NCBI GenBank assembly: GCA_022605955.1 | Contig: JAKCOZ010000005.1 | Coordinates: 8,032,001 to 8,096,000, forward strand | Source of the DNA: Rallus limicola | Taxonomy: Eukaryota > Chordata > Aves > Gruiformes > Rallidae | Length of the DNA stretch: 64,000 nt | Direction: 5' to 3' | Shown here: in pieces, positions 1 to 15,400 of the stretch | Layout of the letters: each line of letters begins with the position of its first letter | Position numbering within the stretch: the first letter of the stretch is position 1 | The notes under the pieces: generated by a model | Told to the model about the DNA's origin: nothing | The model's database searches: none | What the model saw: only the letters and a program-made list of their open reading frames with translations | Program-made: the position numbers and the translations under genes

Positions 1-3192
<3,192 letters not shown>

Positions 3193-4425
3193 ACAGTTCA
3201 AACAAGGGAATAAACCAGATGGGACATTATGAGCTACTGCAAACTTTCTCAGCCATCTTCGATCACCTCTGTCAGAGAGCTGCCGCTGTCTTCACATCCC
3301 ATTTGACACAAGTTAACTAAACCGTAGGATTCTGCTCAGCCTTGTCTTCCATTTGGACTGACATAAGCTCCTGTTCAAAAGCTCAGTAGATTTTTATTTG
3401 TAACTTTGTTTAAAAGTAAGCAAGATTGCCACAATTTCAAGATTTCTGTGAACTGTGCTTACATTCCAGGGCTGTCTCAAGTGCTCTGTTTTACTTTCAC
3501 TGAAGGTTTTCTAGGTGCATATGGTTGTACCTTTTTAAGTCTCACAGGGGGTAGGGTGATTCCTCCCTGTGCAAGGCAAGCTTTACCCTCATGTCATCTG
3601 TGCATACGCTGAGGTTTGCAAGTAGCTAGTACAGCTGTCCTCACTGATGGAACAATCACCTGAGATACTTTTGGTACACTTTGTACTTGTACTGCCAAAG
3701 GGCAAGCTTTTAAAGTTTGAAGCTCTGCTTTTGAATTTTACCAATTGAACCTTTTTTAAGGACATATTTCTAGAGCAGCTAAATCTAGATGAACCAGAGC
3801 TTCTCTGTACAGAAAACGAGAATCTTACCTTTAAGTTAACTTGTTTTTTAAATAATCACATATTTGATCCCCCCAAACTGTTCTGTTTGTCAAGTAACTC
3901 TCACCCTTTCTCTCTCTCTTTTTAATGTATTGGTTTAAATGTATTCTATCACGAGATGCATAGATCTCCTTTACACAAAGCTAATTCCAATCATTGTAGA
4001 CATTTGGGATTTGTTTACAATGTAAAGCCACACTGGTTATGTGGCTAGCAAGCTGTATAAACTTAAAACTGAACTTTTAATGGGGCTGGTCCAGGATCTC
4101 CATTAACAGATTACTCTTAAGATAAGTAACTTAAAAAGACTCTTTGTCAAGTATATGTGAAAAAGACATTATTAGTGTAAGGAAATATATTGTTTCAGGG
4201 TTTTGGGAGGAGGGGTTTATTATTTACTTTTAATTGCTTGAAATTGTTTGTATATATATATATCTGATAATGTATTGCTCTTAGACATCTAAAATTAGAA
4301 AGTGTATAAATATTAGATGCATCACTGTTCGGATGTTGTTGCTGTTACAAACTATTGATAACACTAAGAATGTAACCTGCATTTTTCACTGAGCTTTCAA
4401 TTAAAGCCCATTCAAAGAGAAACAA
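3193..4425 (+). other. WT1: WT1 3' untranslated region
   Basis: The stretch from the WT1 stop codon to just past the polyadenylation signal at 4400-4405 is about 1.2 kb, close to the mammalian WT1 3' UTR length. Its last 400 bases contain AT-rich wording that resembles the mammalian UTR end, including a (TA)n run at about 4250-4262 and the segment leading into the ATTAAA signal. A 68-codon frame at 3406-3612 is a chance frame inside the UTR. The cleavage point is inferred, not seen, as about 15-20 bases after the signal. Confidence 0.85.
4400..4405 (+). promoter_or_regulatory. WT1: WT1 polyadenylation signal (ATTAAA)
   Basis: ATTAAA lies in the context CTTTCAATTAAAGCCC, about 1.2 kb after the stop. 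It is the common variant hexamer, and the surrounding bases resemble the end of the mammalian WT1 transcript. A T-rich downstream element is present but distant (a T run at about 4494-4509). Confidence 0.8.
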
Positions 4426-7400
4426 ATGAGAGTCCAACAGATGTCTTGTTTCATGTCTGGTATTAAATTTCAAATGCCCTGTCCAATAGTATCCTTTTTT
4501 TTTTTTTTGTATATAAAGGTACCACCAGCACTGATGACCACTAGTTAACCTGCCCAGGTCTTGACCACAATTTATCCATCTCACTTGGGAATCATACTGG
4601 CAGCAGCAAACAGTGTCAAGTTTCATATTGTGCTAGAAAACAGTTGCTTCAACTGTTCATCTTCTTACCAAGCTATTCCTTTTCTTTTGCCCTGTGAGAT
4701 TTGAATAAGAGCTGCACAGAACAGTAAAACCCAGTTTATAAATAGCAGTGCCGGCCTTCTGCAGAACTGTGCCGAACCCGTAAGCACAGATAACTTCTTA
4801 GATTAGGATGTCATAGGCTGACTTTTAAGTAAAAGTTAACGTAGAGTTGGGGTGGCTTAAATCAGTTCAGCAGGTTGAAAAAGACAGTTGTTCTTAGATG
4901 ATGAAGTGTGAAACTGAAGATAAAAAAATATTACTGTTTCTTTGTCATACTGCCTACTTTTCCTTGGAAGTAAGTACAGCCTGCCTCAGCGCCCTTTGAC
5001 CTTGCAAAATATTTGTATCTCTTTAGCAAAAATCTTTAATGTATCTTGCCAAGCTTTTTTTCTCTAATGTACACAATGGAGTTCTATGATGGGTCGAGCT
5101 TTCTCTCTTAAAGTGCAGCTGCATCGTCAAGAAAACTCAACAGTTAATTCTTCAAGTCCTCTTTTTCGCATGGGTATTGCATCACTGTTAATTACTGTTG
5201 GGGTACTGTGACTCATTTGTATCAGTCAACTTTATCTTTTGCTGCCATAAGACAGCATCTCTCTGGAGAAACTCATAACGAGTGTGGCAAACATCAAATG
5301 CTTGGAGCGAACGGTGTACATAGAGCTGCGCAGGATTGAAAAATAAAGCAACTCCTCCTGCTTTCTTGAGAGAAAAATTTGGTCGCAATAACACTGTCCT
5401 CTGGTTTACCCAGCAGCCTCCCGCAACTACAAAACAATCTGTTTTTCAGTCTGCACCCAAAATAGAGTCCTGCCACGAGTGTTTATACTAAAAGCCAAAA
5501 AAAGAAAAATCAGCCTCCAGTTGTGCCTGCACCGGTCAAGCATAAATAAAACTATCTCTTGTGAAATACAACCAAACCTCCGCTGCAGCACAGGCCAGAC
5601 TTCCAGCGACCTGTAACTAACTACAGCCATAGCTTTGCTGCTTAGTGAATTGCCTGCCAGGTAGTAATGGTAGATGGCTACGAAAAATGTAGCGTGGGTT
5701 GATGAGTGGCAGAGCATGTCCCTTTGTTTTTGCTTGTTGCCACTTTTTCAATGAAAGTCATTATGCTACTTTGTTGTCTGATGGTTACAGCCCCCCTACC
5801 CTCTGAGTACAGTGAAGACAATGGCAAAAGTTTACAAGATTTAAAAAAGACCCCACATAATCCTGGTTATTTTACTGTCTTTGACCTGAGAGGCATTTTG
5901 TGTCTCTCCCTTTCATTTCTCTGTTTTCAAGATTCTGTCAGCAAGGTAAGCCACCTCTCTTGAAGTGTTCTACCACATGAATTTCTCAGAAGCAGCCCCC
6001 AGATGCTGGTTCTTGCAGCATGCAATTCCTCATTGTGCAGAAACTGCTCAGCAGGCCGAGTTTCTGTGAGCTCGACCTCCATGTGAAAGATGAGGGGGGC
6101 TGCACTTTATTATATCTTACAAGTATCCTTAGCTCTCTGGAAAATTTTCAATCCCATGATTAATTGAGCAAATCTTTTATGCCTCTGCACTCTGTTCTCA
6201 AACTGAAAATAGTGACCAAACGCTGTTGTGGCTGGTGGTTAATGTCTTACAGTGATTGGCATCCCGTTCCTGTCCTGTAGCTTCCCCAGCCCCGCAGGAC
6301 GGAGAATGTGAATTCTGTAGATAACGCTTCTACTTTTTCCTGTCACTTCATGATGTACAACATGTGTTGGGTAGGAAAGAGACCGTGATCTCTTCTCTCT
6401 TTGATGATGTCAGCTTGGATTCAAGGGTTCACTTGCATGGATACTTTTTCAAGGTAGGTGTCCCCTCTACTTTAGGGCAGTGAGAGCTAACTGCCTGAAT
6501 TGTAACCACAGGATCATGCTTTTGGTGCGTGCCATATTCTTTAAGGGGGTGGACTGTACTGACCGATGAGGAGGTACAAAGACATTACCTTGCCTCAGTC
6601 AGGCCACCGGCCTGCAGGCAGCCTGTGCTTCAGGCAGGTGCTGGTTCCTGCAAGGGAAGAGGGTACATGCAAAGAAGTAGCTATTTGCTTCTTTGGTGGG
6701 TTAGGTGAGTTGTTTTAGAAGCTATTCCAACCAGCCCTATTTGTTTCAGGACGTCAGTAGGATTCGTTTCACTGCTCCACCAACCAACCTTACAGCAGCT
6801 GGGGCTGGTTCCTGAATATGCAGGTAGGTGCCTTAAACCAGTGTTTATTCCTCCTTCCCTTTCTCCAGACAGGCCCTGAGGAAACCCTACTGTGTGCAGT
6901 CTTTTCCCACCATCAGTGTGCCCTGACAGCAAATCAAATACAGTAAGCAAGCTGCTCCCAGCACCTTCTCCAAAAGCCTGACAAGGCTTTGGAGTGGATT
7001 GAGGAGCTCTGAGGAGGTGTCCACGGCCCCACACCTCAGAGCTGCCAGGACCGAGCAGGAGGTAGGTACACAAAGAGGACCATCAGGCAGAGATGTGCTG
7101 CCAGAGGACAGGAAAAAATTCCGCAATTCAGTCCTGCTTGAGCCCTGTTTGTACCTTCCCTGTGGGGCAAGTATGGGCAGGGGAGTCACTCAGCTTTTCC
7201 TTACTTGGGGAAAATCCATCCCATCCCCCCTCCAATTAACAAAAATGTAATTAAAGGCACTGTCTGCTGCTCAGAATGGCACTAAGGGACTAATGGACAA
7301 GGAAGCCCAGCTACAATATTTGGGAAGATCCAATAAAAGATTCATTAGGATTCTTTTGGTTATTGGAAGTCCTGATGACATGAAGAAGCCTAATGAAACA

Positions 7401-8540
7401 GAAGACCTGGTCACAAGAGCAATGCGTTAAAGAAAACCCAAACCCAAATCCCAACCCCACTGACACCATTCTAAAAATTAGACAATTAAGAGTAAAACCA
7501 GGAATGTAGCCAGAACTATTCCACCTCAAATAATAAACACAAGGATAAGTTGCCAAGTGAGGTCAAAGAAGCAAATGGTAAAGTGAGTTTAAGAGACAGC
7601 TAGACACTTTTATGGGGAGAGAGGGGATTGAAGGATACAGTGACAAAACTGGGGGTAGAGTTGAGATAAGCCCAGAGGACAAGCACGGTGGGCCAATAGC
7701 CTCAGAGTGCTAGGAGCCCCCTTGCTCAGTAGAGGAGCAGGGCGGCTCTTGGTGTTCAGGGGAGACATACCAGGGCTGTCAGCAGGTTCCTGTGAGGGGT
7801 GAAGGGAAACTGCCAGATCAGTTTGAGAGGAAGATGAGCCTGGCAGGCAGGAATGGCTCTACTCTCAGAGGCACTGTTTCCATGGGCTGCCCTTGGTTCC
7901 GCAACTGAGATACCTGGGCAGACCTGTTAAAACCATAGTTTTTTAAGAACTTCTACCTAAGTTGTAGACAAGTTGTTGTTGCAAGTTAACAATGCAAAGC
8001 ACAGAAAGAGACACAAGAAGATAAACAGAAAGAAAAACTTTTTAATTTTTCACAAAAAACCTACTTGTAACATAGGAAACACAGGGTTGTTTAGAATATG
8101 GTTCAAATGAGGCAAAGACAAAAAATATTCAAAGGTTCTTTGCTGGTAGGAAGCTTTGCATACTTTCACCGTCAGCACAGCCTGTGTTGATACCCATTAA
8201 AAAAGCTGGCAGAACTTCTGTGGCTTCAAATAGCAGCACGATGAAGCCCAGTTTTAGGTGCTCAGTTTGCCATGGCTGCACTGACTAGCCAGTGTGGTTC
8301 CACCAGCACAGTAAGGTTCTTAAATTGTGGTAGTGGTGAGGGAATGAAGACCAGGTAGCTGCTGGAAGTAAGCCAGAGCATCAAGTAAATAAAGTGCAGT
8401 TTTCTATATAGATTGCGATCCAAATGCAAATGCCAGCTTCTACTGCTAAAAAAGTAATCAAACTTGGAGACCTCTGAGGGCTCTGCACACTGAGGATGGT
8501 CTGAAAGATGATAGTCTTCTCGAAGACACATGTAACATTG
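4426..8540. other. Intergenic, no gene seen
   Basis: This is the non-coding flank downstream of WT1. A T run sits at about 4494-4509. Between about 6240 and 7250 the sequence is richer in G+C and carries overlapping chance frames (130 codons on the minus strand at 6681-7073, 100 codons at 6887-7189) with no recognisable domain. A short AACCC-rich tract lies at 7433-7459. I recognise no exon, RNA gene or mobile element here. Confidence 0.6.
7433..7459. repeat. Degenerate AACCC-rich tract
   Basis: About four imperfect AACCC/AAACCC units. They resemble a worn telomere-like or low-complexity repeat, one of several G/T- or A/C-rich tracts in the window. It is too short to call an interstitial telomere block. 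Confidence 0.5.
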
Positions 8541-8544
8541 ACAG

Positions 8545-8625
8545 ATCTTGTGCTAGGTGCTGTAGGAACTCTGAGTAACAAGAAGACTCTGCCCCAAATG
8601 GGTTGCAAGCCACAGATAAGGCCTT
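8545..8625 (+). repeat. Ancient amniote LINE (CR1/L3-like) 3' remnant
   Basis: The wording TTGTGCTAGGTGCTGTAGG at about 8549, followed by a GTAACAAGAAGACTCTGCCCC segment, closely follows a very old repeat 3' end found across reptiles, birds and mammals ('TGTGCTAGGTGCTGTACAAAC ... CCTGCCCCAAAGAGCTT'). The match is from memory of that consensus. An unrelated 134-codon minus-strand frame overlaps part of it (8553-8957) and is not taken as a gene. Confidence 0.6.
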
Positions 8626-8640
8626 AAAGGCACTGAAAAA

Positions 8641-11554
8641 CTTGAATGAGAAATTATAGTCCCAGGCAGGGCTGTTCTAATCTGGATGACTAAACGCCTA
8701 TCCCACAGGTATAAATATAATTTAACAGCGTCACTGGGTTTTATGTGAAACAGGCTAGTTATGTTCTGATGAACTCTGGCAGAACCAAGATCTTTATCTG
8801 CAAAAATAGGCTGAGCAGTCATAGAAAGACCTGGCTGATCATCCTGGCTTGAATGAGTAGATAAATCTAATGTACAACTAGTTGCCCTTCCCCAGCATTG
8901 AAAAAGCCCTTTTGGTGCAAGGGGATAATAAAAAAACCACAGGGCACTGAGACACATCAGTATGGAGGTGCAGGAGAGAAATACAACTGTATTTATTCTC
9001 AGGCTGTTTCTTTTTATGGCTCATTCTCATCTGAGTCATGCCCCAGAACTCCCATTCATTTGAATGAAATGTTGAAAAACATAACTACAGAAAAAAAAAA
9101 AGCAACCTCACTGCCCAGAAAAAACCCTGCCCTGGAGTTTCTTGGGAAATGGTATGTCCTCGTGTGTGCTCTACTTGTACAATAGCCATGTCTGCTTAAT
9201 GTTTCCTCCCAGGAAGGTCCCTGACATTTTTAAACTGTATTGTTGAGGTTTTTAGGTTAAATTATCAGTCTAGCTGCACTGTAAAGGCACATTGTAAAGG
9301 GAAATGAAGTGGTTTTTTACCTACTGTACGGCAAGCACTCCAGCCCAACAAAGAAGTGTACTGAGAGCAGGAAGCTTTTTCACTCAGCCACCAGACGGCT
9401 CAGCCTGGAGGGCTTGCTGGCTCCTAGGACAGCGGCCTTGTGGGACCACAACCCAGCCAAGCCGGCTGCTGCAGCTGGAGGGATTTCCTAACTTGCAACA
9501 GAAAGTTTCGGGACTTACAGGGCAGCAGTTGGAGCTGCAGACTACCATGTAATACAACTGAAAATGTAGTTCAGTAACCTGAGGACAGTATCGGGCTGTC
9601 GTGGTAATTACAGATTTATGCAAATGGATCTGGGTAGCTACTGAGAATTACAAGCTTTTAAGAATCTGGTTGCCTGGGGCATTTTTCAAAGGCTCGGCTC
9701 CTACTGTCCCTGAAGCTGCCTAGGCTGGTGCTTCATGTGTTCAAGTGTACTGTAAATCACTCACTGCTCCTTACCTCGGAAATGCAGAGATGCATGTTTC
9801 TGTTGTTAGAAGGAAGATTTACTAGAGAATCAAAGCAAGAGAAGTCAGACGGCAGCAGGATTTGAAAGGCTGTAATGGATATCGCCCTGGTGAAAATCCA
9901 CTGGGCTGTCTGAAATACAGGTCTCAAATTATTTTTTGGTACTGCTGTGGAATGAATGAGACCCTCTGTAGTGACCGAGCTGCTTCCCTCTAGTGACTCT
10001 GCTCTGAGCCGCAGGACTTCCCCTTTGTGAAGCCGGTCTCGGGAGGACAAAATGCAGTTTGCAGTACTGAAGGTCATCGCACAGGACAAACAACCTAATA
10101 ACAGTCTAATATTTCTAAGCTGTATAAATTCCTAGTGTCTGCTGCAGGCAGAATCCAAACACTTGTGTCAATTCTGTACCAAGCCCCAGACTGCCAAAAA
10201 ACATTAATATAAGCATATTTATCTGGGCTGCAGTGTGTTACAAAAATTCATTAGGACAATATGTGATACGGTGCTGAAACAGAAGGCTGGGTTTCTCTGG
10301 CCAGAGATGAGGAAGTCTAGTCCCTGCTGAACTTTTACTACTGATAAAGACAATGTCTGCTGGCAGCATTCATTTTTTACTAGGCCATCTGCATCTAGTC
10401 AAGGATAACTCGACTTTCCGAAAAAGCCATTCATCAGAATCAACCCTGTACAACTTTCGCTTGATGAGTAAAGCAACACAAAGAAAGACCAAGATGGTTA
10501 ATAAACTTCTTTGGGAGCAAAAGGTCAATGCTGCTGTAAACAAAGCAGTGTCATAGTACTATACAGAAGCATTGAAGTTTCTTGCGTGTTTATACGGCTG
10601 ATGCCCCGTTTCTTTTTTATCAGCATTTGTTATCATTTATTTTGCTCTGCTTTAGCTGATCTATAAATCTTTATAACAGTGTTCTTTATTTTCTTAATTT
10701 TGTCATCTCTCTTATCACCTTTTATCACCTGTTTGTGTCCAGTATGTTTGCTACTCTCTGCTGCTTGATGGCTGCCCACCATTAGTCCTTTTAACCCTTT
10801 AGTTCTCATCTGCCACACACAGGTCTAAAAGTAGTTAGTCAGAACCTCCCTGTTTTTCTAAAGCTGAATCAAACACTGAAGGCATTTTCATTGTCTCCTT
10901 AACAAAACATTAACTGTTAAAGGTAAAAAAATGAATGAATGCATTGTCAGGCCCCAAGCCAAAGAGCCTTTCTTTTAGCTGCACAACACAGGGACTCGGC
11001 AGCAGCTGTGTACATTTCACTTCAGACCTTTACTATTGTACTTCAGATCCAAAGTGGAGAGTCCTAGACCTGCACCCCATGGGGAAGTGACTGGTCACCC
11101 CTCCTGTTCTCCCAGCCCCTGGATTTTGGGCTTTGTGCCTGTGCATGTGGAGAATGCAGCTGTTTGTTAGAAGCTGGACTGAAGTCCCTGGGTTCCCTTC
11201 GTATCAATCACTGATCATCCAGCCAAACGTTTTATTAGGAGATCGGACTAAATTATAAATGGTCATTTAACAGGAGACTGTTCCCTGTCTACAGTGACAA
11301 ACATGAAGCAGCTGATACCTTGGTAATATTACTTAGCTATTCCTCAATGCTTGCTTTAGAGCCAAGACATTTAAAACCTCATAGAGAGGTGATATTTGCC
11401 TAGAGAAAATGGTTCTTCAGCATTTCAGAGAGCTAAAATTATTCAGTAAAGAAAAAAATAATGTTATTTTTTCTTAGTGAAGAGCATGTAGGGTTCACCT
11501 TTTTTCCTTTCATGTGTTATTTTGTTTCATATTCCTCAGTGTTTCTCTCTACCA
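8641..11554. other. Intergenic, no gene seen
   Basis: Non-coding sequence with an A run at about 9091-9102. A slightly G+C-richer patch at about 9350-9540 carries two overlapping chance frames. A 110-codon minus-strand frame at 9757-10089 has no recognisable motif. Around 9010-9075 there is faint wording of an old repeat that I could not support further. Confidence 0.55.
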
Positions 11555-12465
11555 GTTACCTGGATGAGGGGGCTGAGTGCTCCCTCAGTAAATTTGCAGG
11601 TGATAACAAACTGGATAGGAGTGTTGATCTACTCCAGGGTAGGAAGTCTCTGCAGAGGGGTCTGGATAGGCTGGATTGATAGACTGAGGCCAGTTGTATG
11701 AGGTTTAATGAGAAGTGCTGGGTCCTGCAACCTCATGCAATGTTACATTGGGAAAGAGTGTCTGGAAAGCTGCCCAACAGAAAAGGACCTGGAGGTGTTG
11801 ATTGACAGCCAGCTGAGTATGAGCCAGCAGTGTGCCCAGGTGGCCAAGGCAGCCAACAGCATCCTGGCCAGTATCAAAAATAGTGTGGCCAGCAGGACTA
11901 GGGAAGGGATTGTGTCCCTGCACTTGGCACTGGCGAGGCCACACCTTGAGTTCTGTGATCAGTTTTGGGCTCTTCACTACTAGAAGGACATTGAGGTGCT
12001 GGAGTGTGTCCAGAGAAGGGCAACGAGGCTGGTGAAGGGTCTGGAGCACAAGCCTGATGAGGAGCATCTGCAGGAACTGGGGTTGTTAAGCCAGGAGAAA
12101 TGGAGTCTGGAGGGGAGACCTAATGGCTGTCTACAGCTACTGGAAAGGAGGTTGCAGCCAGGTGGGTATTGGTCTCTTCTCTCAAGTAACAAGTGATAGG
12201 ACAAGATGAATTGGCCTCAAGTTGTGCCAGGGGAGGTTTAGGTTGGATATTAGGAAATATTTCTTTACTGAAAGAGCAGTCAATCATTGGAACAGGCCTT
12301 TCAGGGAAGTGGTTGAGTCACCATCCCTGGAGGTATTTGAAAGATGTGTATATGTGGCACTTTGGGATGTGGTTTAGTGCACAGGGTGGTGTTGAGTTGA
12401 TGGTTGGACTCAATGATCTTGGAGGGCTTTTCCAACCTTGAAGATTCTATTCTCCAATTCTATGA
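11555..12465 (+). mobile_element. CR1 LINE, 5'-truncated and inactivated
   Basis: This is the 3' portion of a CR1 (chicken repeat 1) non-LTR retrotransposon. CR1 encodes an endonuclease/reverse transcriptase that copies itself by target-primed reverse transcription. The copy enters at the reverse-transcriptase palm: the reading beginning [19 protein letters not shown] matches the CR1 '...SKFADDTKL' region, with the first catalytic aspartate of FADD changed to glycine (about 11593-11604). Downstream wording follows CR1 order: [43 protein letters not shown], and a final segment around GGVELMVGLNDLGG. The frame is broken by a stop at about 11677, a TAG near 11981 and at least two frameshifts, so no protein can be made. 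The 3' end has TTGGACTCAATGATCTTGGAGG and the ATTCTATG octamer (12457-12464), the standard CR1 terminus. 5' truncation is typical of CR1 insertion. Confidence 0.95.
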
Positions 12466-15400
12466 AATTAGATTACAAAAACTTTTGTACCGTCTAAATA
12501 CCTAAAATACTACACAAAAAATCGGATTGACCCAAACTAGTTTTGGGGGGATGGCTTCTATATATTGCTCTTCTTAAAGGCTTACATCTTGAAACATTTT
12601 TTTTAATAGAGACTTATGCAATGTCATTTCTAATGACATCACAGTATGTATTGGAACAGGGTACTACAGGGAACCCCAAAACACCAAAGGCTCCAAATTT
12701 TACAATTAGCTATGAATTTTGAGACCAGCCAGTTAAAACATTAATCTCCCTTGCTAATAAATGTAATATAATACAATATACTTCTCATAGCCTCTGTGGA
12801 ATCTGCAGTACCAAACTCTTACTTAGAAATGAGGAATAAGCCCCACATTCCTGAAATTAAGAGGAATAAGATTTCTGGTTCACCAAAATTTGCTGGAATA
12901 AGTTAAAAATGCACTGATTATTCCAGATTTAGTATCCCAGTTATTCCACATGAGTATAAAGCTAGAGGATGTTCTGTGTTACTGATAGCAAGACTACAGG
13001 AATGTCTATGTATTTGGATTATATTTTGTATATCACGCAGTTCATCTGGTTCCAGCACAGCTGATACATGATTCTGCATTTAACACTGAGATTTGTATAT
13101 TAGTTAAGTAGAATAAAATTTCAGGTGACAGAGAAACCCAGGACCGGTTTGGGGCTTTTTCTTTGGTTTTTTTTTTTTAACTTCTCCTTTCTGCCTGGAA
13201 TAAGAATATAATGTTATAAGGCAGGGTTGGGCCAATCTTCAGACCCAGTTGAAATATGGGGCCAAAACATGAACTCACTTCAGGAGCAATGCAGTGAACA
13301 GTCATGAAATGTGTAACATCAGGTTTAGTCAGGGAAAATATTGTCATTGCTTGTTGTTTAACTTGGCCATTTGCTGGAAAGTGCTTAGTACATTCCTGGC
13401 TCTTTTTGCAGAGATCCATCTTTAGAGGCAGGGTTGGTGTTTTACATTCTAAATGTTTCTATTCGGACATATACTAAATTCAGAAAAAAAATTGTAAGTA
13501 ACCCAGCTGGATTTTTCAATTGTACTTTTTAAGTCAAAGATAATTGTGATTGAAGTTTGTATTTCTTCACTTTGATATTGGTGTATTTTGAATTCCGCCC
13601 TTTTCTGAAAACATTAGTAAGTGGTGACCACAGTGTTGCCTTCTAGTTGGAACTCTGATTTTGGTACCCTGTGCAGATTGCTTGAGCTGACTGGCATGAA
13701 ATTTAATTTGCATTAATTGGCCATGGGCAAGGGCAAAATGAAATGACTGCGACCCATAAAAGTAGGATTTTAGAGTATTTACAAAATCATGCTTCTGATC
13801 AGCATGGAAAAGGAATGGCCAGTGCAGGGCATGTTCTGTCTGATTCATGAAGTGAATCATGCGAATCCAACCTGGTTGTCAGAAGAATTTGGGCTGTGTT
13901 CCTCGAGCAAGAGGCCCTTTAGCTGTGGTTTGACAGAGAACATAGGGTGTGATAGAAGAGGGAGAATTTGCTATACTGAATACAAATGCAAACGTTCCAG
14001 GTTCAGCAGGTGCCTGTGGCCCATACCCAGACACCCACCTGACCAGCCACCAGTGCTAACGCTGTGGTCCCCAGTGACTAGGATGCCTCTGCACACTGTT
14101 GCCCATGTATGTTGTTACTTTTGACTAAGCAGCCACTAGAACTTTCCCTCCTGTGTGCCTGTGGTGGGGTGTGAATGAGGCACTTCAGGGATTCTGCAAA
14201 AGGTATCTTTGAGGGCATAATTTGGGCCATTGAGATCAGAGTTTGAAGCCTTGTTGTGCGAAGTGGGCTGCAGAAACATGCCTGTGAAATTATTGGGACT
14301 CTCTTGAAAGAGCCTGTCTGCTTGAAAAACACAAGATGGTTAATATAGACTTGCATTTTCCACCATATTCCAGTGCTAAATCAGCCAGTATTTATACAAC
14401 AGGTAAACATACCTGCCTGACTAAACTGTTCCTTGAGAACTTTTTCAGCCATACCATACATATTTCATTTCTACACTTAGAGCCTACACCAGGCATGGAG
14501 TTGGTAACAAGCTGTGGGTAGAGAGTGTTTTAAAGATACAGGATGTAGTTATGTACTTCCGAAATTATATATATCTTTATGTCCAGCTGAGCTCTGTGAA
14601 CACTTAATGTATCTAAACATTGTGGTGATTGTTTATCAGATATGATATTGCATTTGTGCAGCTTAGTGTAGCTGTACAAGGAAAAGTATCACTGCTGTGT
14701 TACTATAAGGAGATTCTAATTCCCTCTATTCATTTATTGTGGTTTCTTGTGTGGAGTTAATGCATTGTTGTTATTATATTGATGGGGCTTTGAACTCTGA
14801 AACATTGTGGTATGAAGCACATTGCTAAGTTAATTAAGGTTATGAACTGATTTTTCAGATGGGCAGCCAAACTTAGGTATCTGCCCCAAATACCTATTTC
14901 ATTGTGCTGAATTTATATAATTTATATTTAATCCTTTGGGTCTTTTTCATGGAAATACAATGCTGAAGGCTGCTATGTCAAGTTGAGTGAAATATTTCTC
15001 TGAAACCCCAAAGTGAATGTTTTGGTTTAGCTTCTTGTGAGAAAAGCAAAGGGATTGAAGGGTACAGATCTTCTTTAAAAAAAAAGTCTTGTACTCAGCA
15101 CTATGGAATGAGAACATTTGGGCTGCAGAAAATGCAAGTTCGATTTTCTCCCTTGTCTGGTATAATTCCAGTGAATCATTTTCATAACAAGCAAGTACAA
15201 CATGGAGATTTTCATCAGACAAGCAAACCACATCTTTATCTATAGATACAGGAATGCTGGCTGGTTTGGGTTTGGTTTTTGGTTGGGCTTTTAAAATTTT
15301 TATTACACCAGATAAATCAGAAAGACTGATACTGGTGGCACTGGATGAGTTTGTTCAGTAAAACCAGGCCAGAGACCTGGCAGGCACTGAAGGTGTCAGG

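Noticed and set aside
6681..7189. Overlapping minus-strand frames of 130 and 100 codons
   Set aside because: They lie in a G+C-richer patch where stop codons are rarer by chance. Two overlapping frames with no motif point to composition, not coding.
7433..7459. Interstitial telomere repeat
   Set aside because: The units are AACCC/AAACCC with variable length, not a clean CCCTAA array, and only about 27 bases long.
8553..8957. 134-codon minus-strand open frame, the longest in the window
   Set aside because: No domain or family motif; it overlaps an ancient repeat remnant on the other strand, and no splice or promoter context supports it.
9010..9075. Old amniote repeat with an 'ACTCCCATTCATTTGAATG' word
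   Set aside because: Only about 20 bases resemble the remembered consensus, too little to call.
9757..10089. 110-codon minus-strand frame
   Set aside because: No recognisable protein family and no flanking gene structure.
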